64,000 bases of DNA from Bacteroidia bacterium. Lineage in GTDB: Bacteria > Bacteroidota > Bacteroidia > AKYH767-A > OLB10. The stretch lies in assembly GCA_037045145.1 (NCBI GenBank), contig JBAOIA010000010.1:42355-106354 (forward strand), read 5' to 3'. The translations under genes were made by a program, and so were the position numbers. The notes below the pieces were generated by a model. It was not told the origin of the DNA. It made no database searches and saw nothing but the letters and a program-made list of their open reading frames with translations. Numbering within the stretch: the first letter of the stretch is position 1; each line of letters begins with the position of its first letter. Below are positions 51,900-59,611 of the stretch, piece by piece.

Positions 51900-52889
51900 A
51901 TGAATAAGTTATTAATATCTCTTTGTTTACTCAGTCTGTCGTTGTCATCGTGCAAAACTGATGTGGATTTATTGGCTCCCTATAAGGAGGTGATGGTGAT
52001 TTATGGTGTGCTTGACCCTACTGACAGTGTTCAATATATCAGAATCAATAAAGCTTTTCTTGGCGAAGGCAATGCCTATACTTTTGCTCAGGTAGCCGAT
52101 TCATTTCAATATGCCGATGTGTTGGATGTTAAATTAGAACGCTATAAAAACAACAACTTTGCCGGTGCCATTAACTTAGAGCGCTTTGAAGGTCCCCCAC
52201 TAAAAGACGGTATTTTTGCTTCTGCACCAAATTATCTTTATCGCACTACAGGATTAGATTCTATTTATCAGGACAGTGAATATAAACTCGTTGTTACCAA
52301 TACACAAACAGGCAATGTAGTTACTTCAAAGACTGTTATAGTTAGTAAGGTAGGTTCAATTACTAATCCTGCATCTTTTCAGACAGCAGTTGATTTTGCA
52401 GACCCCGATAACCAGTTTATAGCCAAGTTTACCAGAGGAAACAATGCCAAATACTATGATTTGAATATGCGATTTAACTATTACGAAACAGAAATTGCAA
52501 ACCCGTCAAATACTCAGATCAAATCAGTGTTTTTCAGAGTAAATGGAGTCGAATATTTATCGAACAACAGTCTTGAAATAGCTGTTCCCTACTCTGCCTT
52601 TTATTCTGCTTTAAAAAGAACTATTCCTGTTGACCTATTAGTAACACGTACTGCCCGCTCTGTTGACTTAATTTGGGTTGGTGGTGCAGAAGAATTGTAC
52701 ACTTATTATCAGGTTAACCGCCCTCCTACAGGAATCAACCAATCAATTCCACAATATACCAATATAGATGGAGGCATTGGAATTTTCAGCAGTAAGTATT
52801 CTGATGCTATGAACAACAAATTGCTATCTTCAAGGTCTTTAGACTCCCTAAACAATGGCACTATAACCAAGGATTTGGGCTTTCATTAA
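51900..52889 (+). CDS. DUF4249-like lipoprotein
   Basis: A 329-residue exported lipoprotein: lipobox LSLSSCKTDVDL (Cys near 18), then beta-rich DUF4249-like sequence with the usual opening VMVIYGVLDPTDSVQYIRINKAF. DUF4249 proteins normally accompany TonB-dependent receptors in Bacteroidota, but none is adjacent here. The start lies 4 bases after an exact -7 box, so a leaderless mRNA is likely. Confidence 0.7.
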   Translation: MNKLLISLCLLSLSLSSCKTDVDLLAPYKEVMVIYGVLDPTDSVQYIRINKAFLGEGNAYTFAQVADSFQYADVLDVKLERYKNNNFAGAINLERFEGPPLKDGIFASAPNYLYRTTGLDSIYQDSEYKLVVTNTQTGNVVTSKTVIVSKVGSITNPASFQTAVDFADPDNQFIAKFTRGNNAKYYDLNMRFNYYETEIANPSNTQIKSVFFRVNGVEYLSNNSLEIAVPYSAFYSALKRTIPVDLLVTRTARSVDLIWVGGAEELYTYYQVNRPPTGINQSIPQYTNIDGGIGIFSSKYSDAMNNKLLSSRSLDSLNNGTITKDLGFH

Positions 52890-52969
52890 CCGTGTCTTTT
52901 TGTCATATATTTAACTAACCGTTGGGGCTGTTTGACTGTAATGGCAGTAATATGTCATAAATATCGTGT

Positions 52970-52985
52970 TGGCACAAGGCTTGAC
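52970..52985 (+). promoter_or_regulatory. Sigma-54-like promoter upstream of dnaK
   Basis: TGGCACAAGGCTTGAC matches the -24/-12 consensus TGGCAC-N5-TTGCW except for A in place of C in the -12 GC. It lies 35 bases before the dnaK ATG; no TAnnTTTG box is seen in this gap. Confidence 0.4.
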
Positions 52986-53019
52986 AATAGGATAAAAAAC
53001 CTCAAAAAGTATTTAAAAG

Positions 53020-54942
53020 ATGAGAAAAGTTATTGGAATTGACCTTGGAACAACCAACTCATGCGTAGCCGTAATGGAAGGCAACGAGCCTGTGGTTATT
53101 CCAAACAGCGAAGGTCGCAGAACAACCCCTTCCATTGTTGGATTTATTAAAGATGGCGAACGTAAAGTTGGCGATCCTGCAAAACGTCAGGCTATCACCA
53201 ACCCTAAAAACACTGTTTATTCTATCAAGCGTTTTATGGGCGAAACCTATGATCATGCAAGTAAAGAAAAAGACAGAGTGCCTTATGAAGTTGTAAAAGG
53301 CGATAACAACACACCACGAATTAAAATTAACGATCGTCAATATACACCACAAGAAATTTCTGCTATCATACTGCAGAAAATGAAAAAAACGGCAGAAGAT
53401 TATTTGGGTAATGAAGTTACAGAAGCAGTTATCACTGTGCCTGCATACTTCAACGACTCGCAGCGTCAGGCCACCAAAGAAGCAGGTGAAATTGCAGGAT
53501 TGAAAGTGTTGCGTATCATCAACGAGCCCACAGCAGCTGCCTTGGCGTATGGTCTTGATAAGAAACATACCGACCAGAAAATTGTAGTGTTCGACTGCGG
53601 TGGTGGTACACATGATGTTTCTGTGCTTGAGTTGGGTGATGGCGTGTTTGAAGTAAAATCTACTGACGGTGATACACACCTTGGTGGTGATGACTTTGAT
53701 CAGCGAATCATTGACTGGCTTGCCGATGAGTTTAAGAGCGATGAAGGCATTGACCTTCGTAAAGACCCTATGGCATTGCAACGTTTGAAAGAAGCTGCAG
53801 AGAAAGCTAAGATTGAATTATCAAGTTCAACTCAGGCAGAAATCAATCTCCCATACATTATGCCTGTAGATGGTGTTCCAAAACACTTGGTAAAAACAAT
53901 TACACGTGCAAAATTCGAGCAGTTGGTTGACGATTTAATTAAGCGTACGATTGAACCATGTAAAACAGCATTAGAAAATGCAGGACTAAAACCTTCTGAT
54001 ATTGACGAAGTGATTTTAGTTGGTGGCTCAACACGTATTCCCGGCATACAATCAGCAGTAGAAAAATTCTTTGGAAAATCGCCTTCAAAAGGAGTTAATC
54101 CGGATGAGGTAGTAGCTATTGGTGCAGCCATTCAAGGTGCAGTCTTAACAGGAGAAGTAAAAGATGTGTTGTTGCTTGACGTAACTCCTCTGTCTCTTGG
54201 CATTGAAACATTTGGTGGTGTATTTACCAAACTTATTGAAGCCAACACAACCATACCAACCAAGAAGAGCGAAGTGTTCAGCACTGCCAGCGATAATCAG
54301 CCGTCAGTAGAAATCCACGTTCTTCAGGGTGAGCGTAGCATGGCAAAAGATAACCGTACTATAGGACGCTTTCACTTAGATGGTATTCCTCCTGCACCAC
54401 GCGGTATTCCACAGATTGAAGTAATATTTGATATTGATGCAAACGGAATTCTGCATGTAACAGCAAAAGACAAAGGCACCGGTAAAGAACAAAAAATACG
54501 TATTGAAGCAAGCAGCGGATTGAGTGATGATGAAATCAAACGTATGAAAACTGAAGCCGAGGCTAATGCAGAAGCGGATAAAAAAGCAAAAGAAGAAGCC
54601 GACAAAGTCAATATGGCAGACACCATGATATTCCAGACAGAAAAACAATTGACTGAATATGGTGATAAACTTTCGCAAGGCAATAAAGAGAATATTCAAC
54701 GTGCGCTCAGCAAATTGAAAGATGCTCATAAAGAAAAAAACCTTGCTGATATTGACACTGCACTGAATGAGTTGAATACAGCATGGCAAGGTGCCTCACA
54801 GGAAATGTATAATGCTACCAACAACACAGCAAACACAACAGCAGGCGGTGCCGATGCAAATGCAAATGCAGACACACAAAACAACACTGCAGGCGAAGTA
54901 ACTGATGTTGACTTTGAAGAAGTAAAAGACGATAAGAAATAA
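53020..54942 (+). CDS. dnaK: Chaperone DnaK (Hsp70)
   Basis: A 640-residue Hsp70: IGIDLGTTNSCVAVMEG (phosphate 1), VFDCGGGTHDVSVLEL (phosphate 2), VGGSTRIPGIQ (adenosine), the linker DVLLLDVTPLSLGIET, the substrate-binding beta domain (GIPPAPRGIPQIEV) and the helical lid, ending in a low-complexity Asn/Thr/Ala stretch and the conserved EVTDVDFEEVKDDKK tail. HTHD in phosphate 2 replaces the usual GGGTFDVS (Phe to His), a conservative-site oddity. grpE and dnaJ are not adjacent. A strong terminator follows. Confidence 0.97.
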   Translation: MRKVIGIDLGTTNSCVAVMEGNEPVVIPNSEGRRTTPSIVGFIKDGERKVGDPAKRQAITNPKNTVYSIKRFMGETYDHASKEKDRVPYEVVKGDNNTPRIKINDRQYTPQEISAIILQKMKKTAEDYLGNEVTEAVITVPAYFNDSQRQATKEAGEIAGLKVLRIINEPTAAALAYGLDKKHTDQKIVVFDCGGGTHDVSVLELGDGVFEVKSTDGDTHLGGDDFDQRIIDWLADEFKSDEGIDLRKDPMALQRLKEAAEKAKIELSSSTQAEINLPYIMPVDGVPKHLVKTITRAKFEQLVDDLIKRTIEPCKTALENAGLKPSDIDEVILVGGSTRIPGIQSAVEKFFGKSPSKGVNPDEVVAIGAAIQGAVLTGEVKDVLLLDVTPLSLGIETFGGVFTKLIEANTTIPTKKSEVFSTASDNQPSVEIHVLQGERSMAKDNRTIGRFHLDGIPPAPRGIPQIEVIFDIDANGILHVTAKDKGTGKEQKIRIEASSGLSDDEIKRMKTEAEANAEADKKAKEEADKVNMADTMIFQTEKQLTEYGDKLSQGNKENIQRALSKLKDAHKEKNLADIDTALNELNTAWQGASQEMYNATNNTANTTAGGADANANADTQNNTAGEVTDVDFEEVKDDKK

Positions 54943-54964
54943 TTGTAGATTTTGGTTTTTAGTT

Positions 54965-54996
54965 AATCCGCCCCGAACCATCGGGGCGGATTTTTT
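54965..54996. terminator. Strong terminator after dnaK
   Basis: AATCCGCCCCGA, 4-base loop, TCGGGGCGGATT, then TTTTTT. The GC-rich stem may serve both strands, since a convergent GIY-YIG gene ends 11 bases away. Confidence 0.9.
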
Positions 54997-55006
54997 ATTT
55001 TATGCC

Positions 55007-55246
55007 TTACTTCAATCTAAACTTCTTCAAATCTTCTGTATTCAAATTTTTTAACTTCCTTTCTAAAATCACAGCCTCAGACCTGCTTGTCTTTTCTATG
55101 CAACAAAGTATTTTCCATGGAGCATAAGGCGATGTAGATTTTTCATAACCACTATTATGACGATGCAGGCGTGCTTCAACATCGTTGGTCTGACCAATAT
55201 AATGCCTATCCCCTCTTGCAGAATACAATATGTAAACAAAAAACAT
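55007..55246 (-). CDS. GIY-YIG nuclease domain protein, copy 1
   Basis: A 79-residue single-domain GIY-YIG protein: FVYILYSARGDRHYIGQTND gives the Y-I-L and Y-I-G pair, with Arg and His in VEARLHRHNSGYEKST and a Glu-rich helix (EAVILERKLKNL) holding the catalytic acid. It is a UvrC N-domain-like/YhbQ-type minimal nuclease. It is nearly identical to copy 2 (55423-55686), differing at VEA/VAA, KTS/KPN and in the C-terminal end (KKFRLK). The two genes lie at an offset of exactly 440 bases and are flanked by tRNA-Ser sequences, which suggests a tandem-duplicated mobile or tRNA-associated unit. Confidence 0.88.
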   Translation of the reverse strand: MFFVYILYSARGDRHYIGQTNDVEARLHRHNSGYEKSTSPYAPWKILCCIEKTSRSEAVILERKLKNLNTEDLKKFRLK

Positions 55247-55312
55247 ATCTTACCTCTTAAACTAAAAAAGCCTCCTATCGGAAGTCTCTTTGCGGAGAGA
55301 GAGGGATTCGAA
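55028..55312. repeat. Tandem duplication, unit 1 (GIY-YIG gene plus tRNA 3' fragment)
   Basis: About 285 bases nearly identical to 55468-55753. The unit includes most of the GIY-YIG gene, its upstream leader, a tRNA terminator-like hairpin and 21 bases of tRNA-Ser 3' end at its right edge. Confidence 0.85.
55292..55312 (-). pseudogene. tRNA-Ser 3'-end remnant (21 bases)
   Basis: Identical to 55733-55753, the 3' part of the acceptor and T arms of the intact tRNA-Ser. The remnant continues, after a 117-base hairpin island, with a further 14 bases of the same tRNA at 55430-55443 (identical to 55756-55769). Confidence 0.8.
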
Positions 55313-55426
55313 TGGCGAGGCTTGGCTCGCCATTGAGAGTGACATTTTCAACCTCTCAATGGCGAGGCTTGGCTCGCCATTGAGAGTGACTCTTTCAACC
55401 TTGAGAGTGACTGCGTCACCTCTCAA
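55312..55426. repeat. Island of three hairpins interrupting the tRNA-Ser remnant
   Basis: Hairpin 1 at 55312-55333 (ATGGCGAG, loop GCTTGG, CTCGCCAT). Hairpin 2 at 55353-55386 has a 14-base perfect stem sharing the same core and loop. Hairpin 3 at 55401-55426 pairs TTGAGAG..TGAC with GTCA..CTCTCAA. The motif TTGAGAGTGAC recurs three times. This looks REP/MITE-like. Confidence 0.75.
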
Positions 55427-55686
55427 CCGCCCGTTGGTTTTACTCCGTATTTTTGAATAAACTTTCGCAAATCTTCTGTATTCAAATTTTTTAACTTCCT
55501 TTCTAAAATCACAGCCTCAGACCTGTTTGGCTTTTCTATGCAACAAAGTATTTTCCATGGAGCATAAGGCGATGTAGATTTTTCATAACCACTATTATGA
55601 CGATGCAGGCGTGCTGCAACATCGTTGGTCTGACCAATATAATGCCTATCCCCTCTTGCAGAATACAATATGTAAACAAAAAACAT
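55423..55686 (-). CDS. GIY-YIG nuclease domain protein, copy 2
   Basis: An 87-residue minimal GIY-YIG protein, close to identical to copy 1 through residue 73, then ending RKFIQKYGVKPTGG. The last codons (GVKPTGG) are encoded by a 14-base piece of tRNA-Ser sequence (55430-55443), so the gene runs into a tRNA remnant. Catalytic Tyr, Arg and Glu positions are kept. It lies directly downstream (minus strand) of the intact tRNA-Ser with only a short terminator-like hairpin between. Likely a selfish or genome-maintenance nuclease; it is too small to carry its own DNA-binding domain. Confidence 0.88.
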   Translation of the reverse strand: MFFVYILYSARGDRHYIGQTNDVAARLHRHNSGYEKSTSPYAPWKILCCIEKPNRSEAVILERKLKNLNTEDLRKFIQKYGVKPTGG

Positions 55687-55753
55687 ATCTTACCTCTTAA
55701 ACTAAAAAAGCCCCCTATCGGAAGCCTCTTTTGCGGAGAGAGAGGGATTCGAA
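55468..55753. repeat. Tandem duplication, unit 2
   Basis: Counterpart of 55028-55312 at an offset of 440 bases, ending inside the intact tRNA-Ser gene. One extra base occurs in a T run near 55731. Confidence 0.85.
55700..55730 (-). terminator. Possible terminator of tRNA-Ser
   Basis: On the minus strand CTTCC, GATA loop, GGGGG (with a G-U pair), then CTTTTTT, immediately after the tRNA. The same element is duplicated near 55265-55290. Confidence 0.4.
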
Positions 55754-55818
55754 CCCCCGTTGGTTTTACCCAAGGCGGTTTTCAAGACCGCTGCAATCAA
55801 CCACTCTGCCATCTCTCC
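55734..55818 (-). tRNA. tRNA-Ser (anticodon TGA)
   Basis: An 85-base class II tRNA on the minus strand. The acceptor stem GGAGAGA pairs with TCTCTCC, followed by discriminator G; CCA is not encoded. The D arm contains GGCAGAGTGGTTGA, the anticodon loop CTTGAAA has TGA (55782-55784), a long variable arm follows, and the T arm reads GGGGGTTCGAATCCC. It is flanked downstream by a GIY-YIG gene and a partial duplication of its own 3' end. Confidence 0.93.
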
Positions 55819-55923
55819 GGGCGCGAAAGTAATACAAATTTTAATTCACAAACTTTTTTTGACCATTTTACAACACTATTACTTAAAATGTTGTCTATCT
55901 TTATACTCTAAATAATTCATTCA

Positions 55924-57375
55924 ATGAAACGCTTGTTATTATTTCTTGTCCTGACATCAGTAGCACAGCTATCGCAGGCTAAAACAATTAAGGCTTTGTT
56001 TGATTATAAATCCTTCTATGCACCCGGTCAGGGTTCGTATTTGGAGTGGTACTTATCTGTAAAAGGCAATTCCGTAAACTACAAAATGAGCGAAAGTGGA
56101 AACTACGAAGCCTCCGTGGCAGTGGCCTACAAAATCACCCAAAACGATAAAATTTTAGCACAGGACACTTACAACCTTATCAGCCCGTTGACAAAAGATA
56201 CATTGTTAGTTTCCGATTTTATTGATAATAAAAGATTGCAGCTGCCCAATGGAAAGTATAATATCGAGCTATCTGTAAAAGATAATGTGGCAGATGCTAA
56301 GACTTTTACAATTAGTCAGGGTTTTGAATTGAATTTTACACCGGGAAAAACTTCTGTATCTGATATTGAATTGGTACAGAATTACTCAAAAAAAGAAGCC
56401 GGCAACAGCCCCTTAATTAAAAATGGTTATGAGATAATTCCTCGTGTTGACAATTTTTTTCGTACAAACGAAGAACGTTTAATCTTTTATGCAGAGACAT
56501 ATTTCACCAACACCTTGGCCGATGATGCCATAGCCGTTTACAGTTATCTTCAGAATGCTGAGTCTGGAAACACCGTAATGGATTATGGGACTGTACAGCG
56601 CAAAAAAACAAGTGAGGTTGTTCCGTTGCTGAGTGAAATTAACATTGGCGGTCTGAGTTCAGGCAACTATAACCTGGTAGTTGAAGTAAAAGATAAAAAC
56701 AATCAATCGTTGGCACTGTCTAAAATATTTTTTCAACGTCAGTCAGTAGTTAAAGATAACTTTACTTTGAATAATGATGTATCATCAACCTTTGTTGCCG
56801 CCCTGAATGATAAAAACACCCTTGCAGAAAATATTGCCTGTCTGCAACCTATCAGCAATGCACAACAATCAGAGTGGATAGGTAATCAGCTTAAAGCTGC
56901 CGATATAAATATGATGAAAAATTTCTTTTATGACTTTTGGCAACGCAGAAATCCTGCCGATCCGCAAAAAGCATGGAATGATTATAAAGCACATGTAGAT
57001 GCTGTTCAACAAAAATTCGGTTCACGTGCCTTAAAAGGCTACAATACTGATATGGGAAGGGTTTATCTTGCTTATGGCGCACCAAGTACCATAAACAAAG
57101 GTGAATATGAACCCAACACTTATCCCTATGAAATCTGGCGCTACGATAAAATAAACAATCACACCAATAAAACTTTTGTGTTTTACAGCAAAGATTTGCT
57201 GGCACGTAATTTTACATTACTGCATAGCGACATGCCCGGTGAACCTTATGAAGCAGCATGGAATATGATTTTGCATGGTCGCAGTATTAAAGCTAAAAAT
57301 ATTGATGATAACGGACAGGATTTAAAAGGCGTTTATTCAGGTGACAGAACGAATGATAATTTTAATTCCAAGTAG
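55924..57375 (+). CDS. GWxTD-domain exported protein
   Basis: A 483-residue protein with a signal peptide (about 1-19, SVAQLSQA). The C-terminal part (about 310-455) is the GWxTD domain of Bacteroidota: FFYDFWQRRNPADPQKAW, DMGRVYLAYGAPSTI and YEIWRYDKINNHTNKTFVFY. The N-terminal 300 residues are beta-rich and lipoprotein-like but without a lipobox. GWxTD proteins are widespread in the phylum and of unknown function. The next gene starts 9 bases later. Confidence 0.85.
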   Translation: MKRLLLFLVLTSVAQLSQAKTIKALFDYKSFYAPGQGSYLEWYLSVKGNSVNYKMSESGNYEASVAVAYKITQNDKILAQDTYNLISPLTKDTLLVSDFIDNKRLQLPNGKYNIELSVKDNVADAKTFTISQGFELNFTPGKTSVSDIELVQNYSKKEAGNSPLIKNGYEIIPRVDNFFRTNEERLIFYAETYFTNTLADDAIAVYSYLQNAESGNTVMDYGTVQRKKTSEVVPLLSEINIGGLSSGNYNLVVEVKDKNNQSLALSKIFFQRQSVVKDNFTLNNDVSSTFVAALNDKNTLAENIACLQPISNAQQSEWIGNQLKAADINMMKNFFYDFWQRRNPADPQKAWNDYKAHVDAVQQKFGSRALKGYNTDMGRVYLAYGAPSTINKGEYEPNTYPYEIWRYDKINNHTNKTFVFYSKDLLARNFTLLHSDMPGEPYEAAWNMILHGRSIKAKNIDDNGQDLKGVYSGDRTNDNFNSK

Positions 57376-57384
57376 TTTTATTGC

Positions 57385-58236
57385 GTGATATTTGCCATTC
57401 TGAAATTTATAATTCGACTTATTGCCTTTCTGGATTTAAGAATACTTTACTTCTTAGCCGATTGTATTGCTTTTTGCCTTAAATATATTTTCCCTTATCG
57501 CAAAAAGGTAATTCTTCAAAATCTTTATAACTCCTTTCCGGAAAAAAACGAACAGGAGATAGAAGAAATTGCAAAGCAGTTTTACAACTACTTTGCCGAC
57601 TTGATTGTAGAGACCATAAAAATGTCCAGCATATCAAAAGAAGAATTGCTCAGACGTTGGCGTTTTACCAATCCCGAAGTTCTTCATAGCTATTATGAAA
57701 AAAACCGCAGTATCATTGCAGTATGTGGTCACTTCAATAACTGGGAGTTAGGAGCTTTGGCACTTTCTGTAATTGACAAACATCAGATGCTTGGAGTTTA
57801 CAAACCACTGACCAATAAATCGTGGGATGAATATTTTAAAACAATACGTTCAAGATTCGGTATGATACCGGTTCCGATGAAATCAATCTTACGCGAATTG
57901 ATTAAACGCAAAAATGAACCTACCATAACTGCCCTTGCTGCCGATCAGACACCACACCGTTCAGAGATAAATTATCGAACCACGTTTTTAAATCAGGATA
58001 CAGCGGTATTTCTAGGTGCGGAAAAACTTTGTAAGCAAACCAATTACCCGCTGATTTATTTTTCTATGCATCAAATTCGCAGAGGTTATTATGATATAAC
58101 CATAATTCCTATAAGTGATGACCCTAAAAATACCGCAGAGCACGAACTTACTCATAAACATTTAAGACTATTAGAAAACGACATACATGCACAGCCGGGC
58201 AACTGGCTTTGGAGTCACCGCAGATGGAAATATTAA
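57385..58236 (+). CDS. LpxL/HtrB-type lysophospholipid/lipid A acyltransferase
   Basis: A 283-residue inner-membrane acyltransferase. An N-terminal helix (about 7-27) is followed by the H-x4-E catalytic pair in AVCGHFNNWELGALAL (near residue 115), then VYKPLTNKSWDEYFKTIRSRFG and AADQTPHRSEINYRTTFL, all typical of Kdo2-lipid A lauroyl/myristoyl transferases. It adds secondary acyl chains to lipid A. The GTG start is 9 bases after the GWxTD gene. Confidence 0.88.
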   Translation: MIFAILKFIIRLIAFLDLRILYFLADCIAFCLKYIFPYRKKVILQNLYNSFPEKNEQEIEEIAKQFYNYFADLIVETIKMSSISKEELLRRWRFTNPEVLHSYYEKNRSIIAVCGHFNNWELGALALSVIDKHQMLGVYKPLTNKSWDEYFKTIRSRFGMIPVPMKSILRELIKRKNEPTITALAADQTPHRSEINYRTTFLNQDTAVFLGAEKLCKQTNYPLIYFSMHQIRRGYYDITIIPISDDPKNTAEHELTHKHLRLLENDIHAQPGNWLWSHRRWKY

Positions 58237-58249
58237 ATATCAATCAATA

Positions 58250-58534
58250 ATGAACGTATTAAAACAATTCAGATTAGTTGCAATTGCAGAAGGAATCTCT
58301 TTTTTAGTTTTACTTTTTATTGCCATGCCGTTGAAGTATATTGCCGATATACCGTTGGCAGTAAAATATACAGGCTGGGTGCATGGACTTTTATTTGTGT
58401 TTTATATTTATGCGCTTCTTCAGGTGTGGCAGCAATATAAATGGAATTTAAAAATGATGTCTTTAGCCATGCTGGCATCTGTATTACCCTTCGGGACCTT
58501 TTATTTTGAGAAGAAATACCTGAATAATATCTGA
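58250..58534 (+). CDS. DUF3817 family membrane protein
   Basis: A 94-residue protein with three helices. AEGISFLVLLFIAMPLKYI, GWVHGLLFVFYIYALLQ and the C-terminal FGTFYFEKKYL are the DUF3817 signature. ATG 58250 is preferred; the frame extends upstream as a shadow of the acyltransferase gene. Function unknown. Confidence 0.85.
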   Translation: MNVLKQFRLVAIAEGISFLVLLFIAMPLKYIADIPLAVKYTGWVHGLLFVFYIYALLQVWQQYKWNLKMMSLAMLASVLPFGTFYFEKKYLNNI

Positions 58535-58554
58535 TATTTACACCTTAGATTTCA

Positions 58555-58562
58555 TTTCTTTG
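58555..58562 (+). promoter_or_regulatory. -7-like box TTTCTTTG abutting the start codon
   Basis: One mismatch to TAnnTTTG, 4 bases before the GTG at 58567. Confidence 0.35.
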
Positions 58563-58566
58563 CAAG

Positions 58567-59595
58567 GTGATTAAAGCCGCTGTAGTCATATTAAATTATA
58601 ATGGTGCTTCCTTACTGCAAAAATTTCTTCCTTCGGTAATAGCCAATACACCGTCATGGTGTTCTGTTATAGTTGCAGACAATGCCTCTACTGATAATTC
58701 CCTGTCATTGCTTCAGCAGCATTTTCCTGATGTTCAATGTATAGAAATGCAACAAAACACCGGCTTTGCCGGAGGCTATAACAATGCTTTACATCAAATA
58801 GATGCAGAATACTTTATTTTACTCAATTCAGATATTGAAGTAACTCCACAATGGGTTGAACCCATTATTGAATTTATGATTCAACATGCAGATGTTGCAG
58901 CATGTCAGCCGAAAATTTTAGCCTATAATCAAAAAGATTTTTTTGAACATGCCGGTGCCTGTGGCGGATATATTGATTATTTGGGTTTCCCATTTTGCAG
59001 AGGCAGAATTTTTAATTCTTTAGAAAAAGACGAAAACCAATACCCGGATAATAAAGAAATTTTTTGGGCAACAGGTGCAGCCATGTTTATCAGAAGCAAT
59101 GTTTTTAAAGCAACAGGTGGTTTTGATGCTGATTTTTTTGCACACATGGAAGAGATTGATCTTTGCTGGCGCATGAAACACTGTGGCTATAAGCTGTATT
59201 GTATTCCTGCATCGAAAGTGTATCATGTTGGTGGTGGAACGTTACATAAAAGTAATCCAAAAAAAACCTATCTGAATTTCAGAAACAACCTGATGATGCT
59301 TCTAAAAAATTTGCCTTCGGGTAGCAGGTTTTCAGTTTTCGTCAAACGTTTATTTCTTGATAAACTTGCTTTCATTAAATTTTTTGTTTCAGGAAATTTT
59401 AGAGATGCCTGGGCTGTTTACAGAGCATATTTTTATGTGATGCTTTATTTTAGAATAATAATGAAAAAACGCAGAGAAATTAAAAATATCAACTCCGGTG
59501 TTTCTTGTATATTTGAAAAAAGTATTGTTTCAGAACATTTTTTCAGAGGTAAAAAGAAGTTTACAGAATTAAATCAAGATTGTTTTTCAAAATAA
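58567..59595 (+). CDS. Family 2 glycosyltransferase
   Basis: A 342-residue enzyme. AAVVILNYNGASLLQKFLPS and VADNASTDNSLSLL begin the GT-A fold; LLNSDIEV is the DxD-like metal site, and HMEEIDLCWRMKHCGYKLY is the acceptor-side ED motif typical of rhamnosyltransferase/WcaE-like GT2 enzymes. A C-terminal segment after residue 255 contains hydrophobic stretches that may bind membrane. The donor sugar is unknown. The GTG start is used; a methionine is not available nearby. Confidence 0.88.
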   Translation: MIKAAVVILNYNGASLLQKFLPSVIANTPSWCSVIVADNASTDNSLSLLQQHFPDVQCIEMQQNTGFAGGYNNALHQIDAEYFILLNSDIEVTPQWVEPIIEFMIQHADVAACQPKILAYNQKDFFEHAGACGGYIDYLGFPFCRGRIFNSLEKDENQYPDNKEIFWATGAAMFIRSNVFKATGGFDADFFAHMEEIDLCWRMKHCGYKLYCIPASKVYHVGGGTLHKSNPKKTYLNFRNNLMMLLKNLPSGSRFSVFVKRLFLDKLAFIKFFVSGNFRDAWAVYRAYFYVMLYFRIIMKKRREIKNINSGVSCIFEKSIVSEHFFRGKKKFTELNQDCFSK

Positions 59596-59611
59596 TTTTA
59601 ATCAGAAATCA

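Noticed and set aside
53059..53781. 240-codon open frame antisense to dnaK
   Set aside because: It lies wholly inside a clear Hsp70 gene on the other strand. Its translation is Cys/Phe-rich with no domain; a by-product of dnaK codon bias.
55312..55426. CRISPR array
   Set aside because: The repeated units are palindromic hairpins with only about 20 bases between them, unequal in length, and no cas genes are present. REP/MITE-like is a better description.
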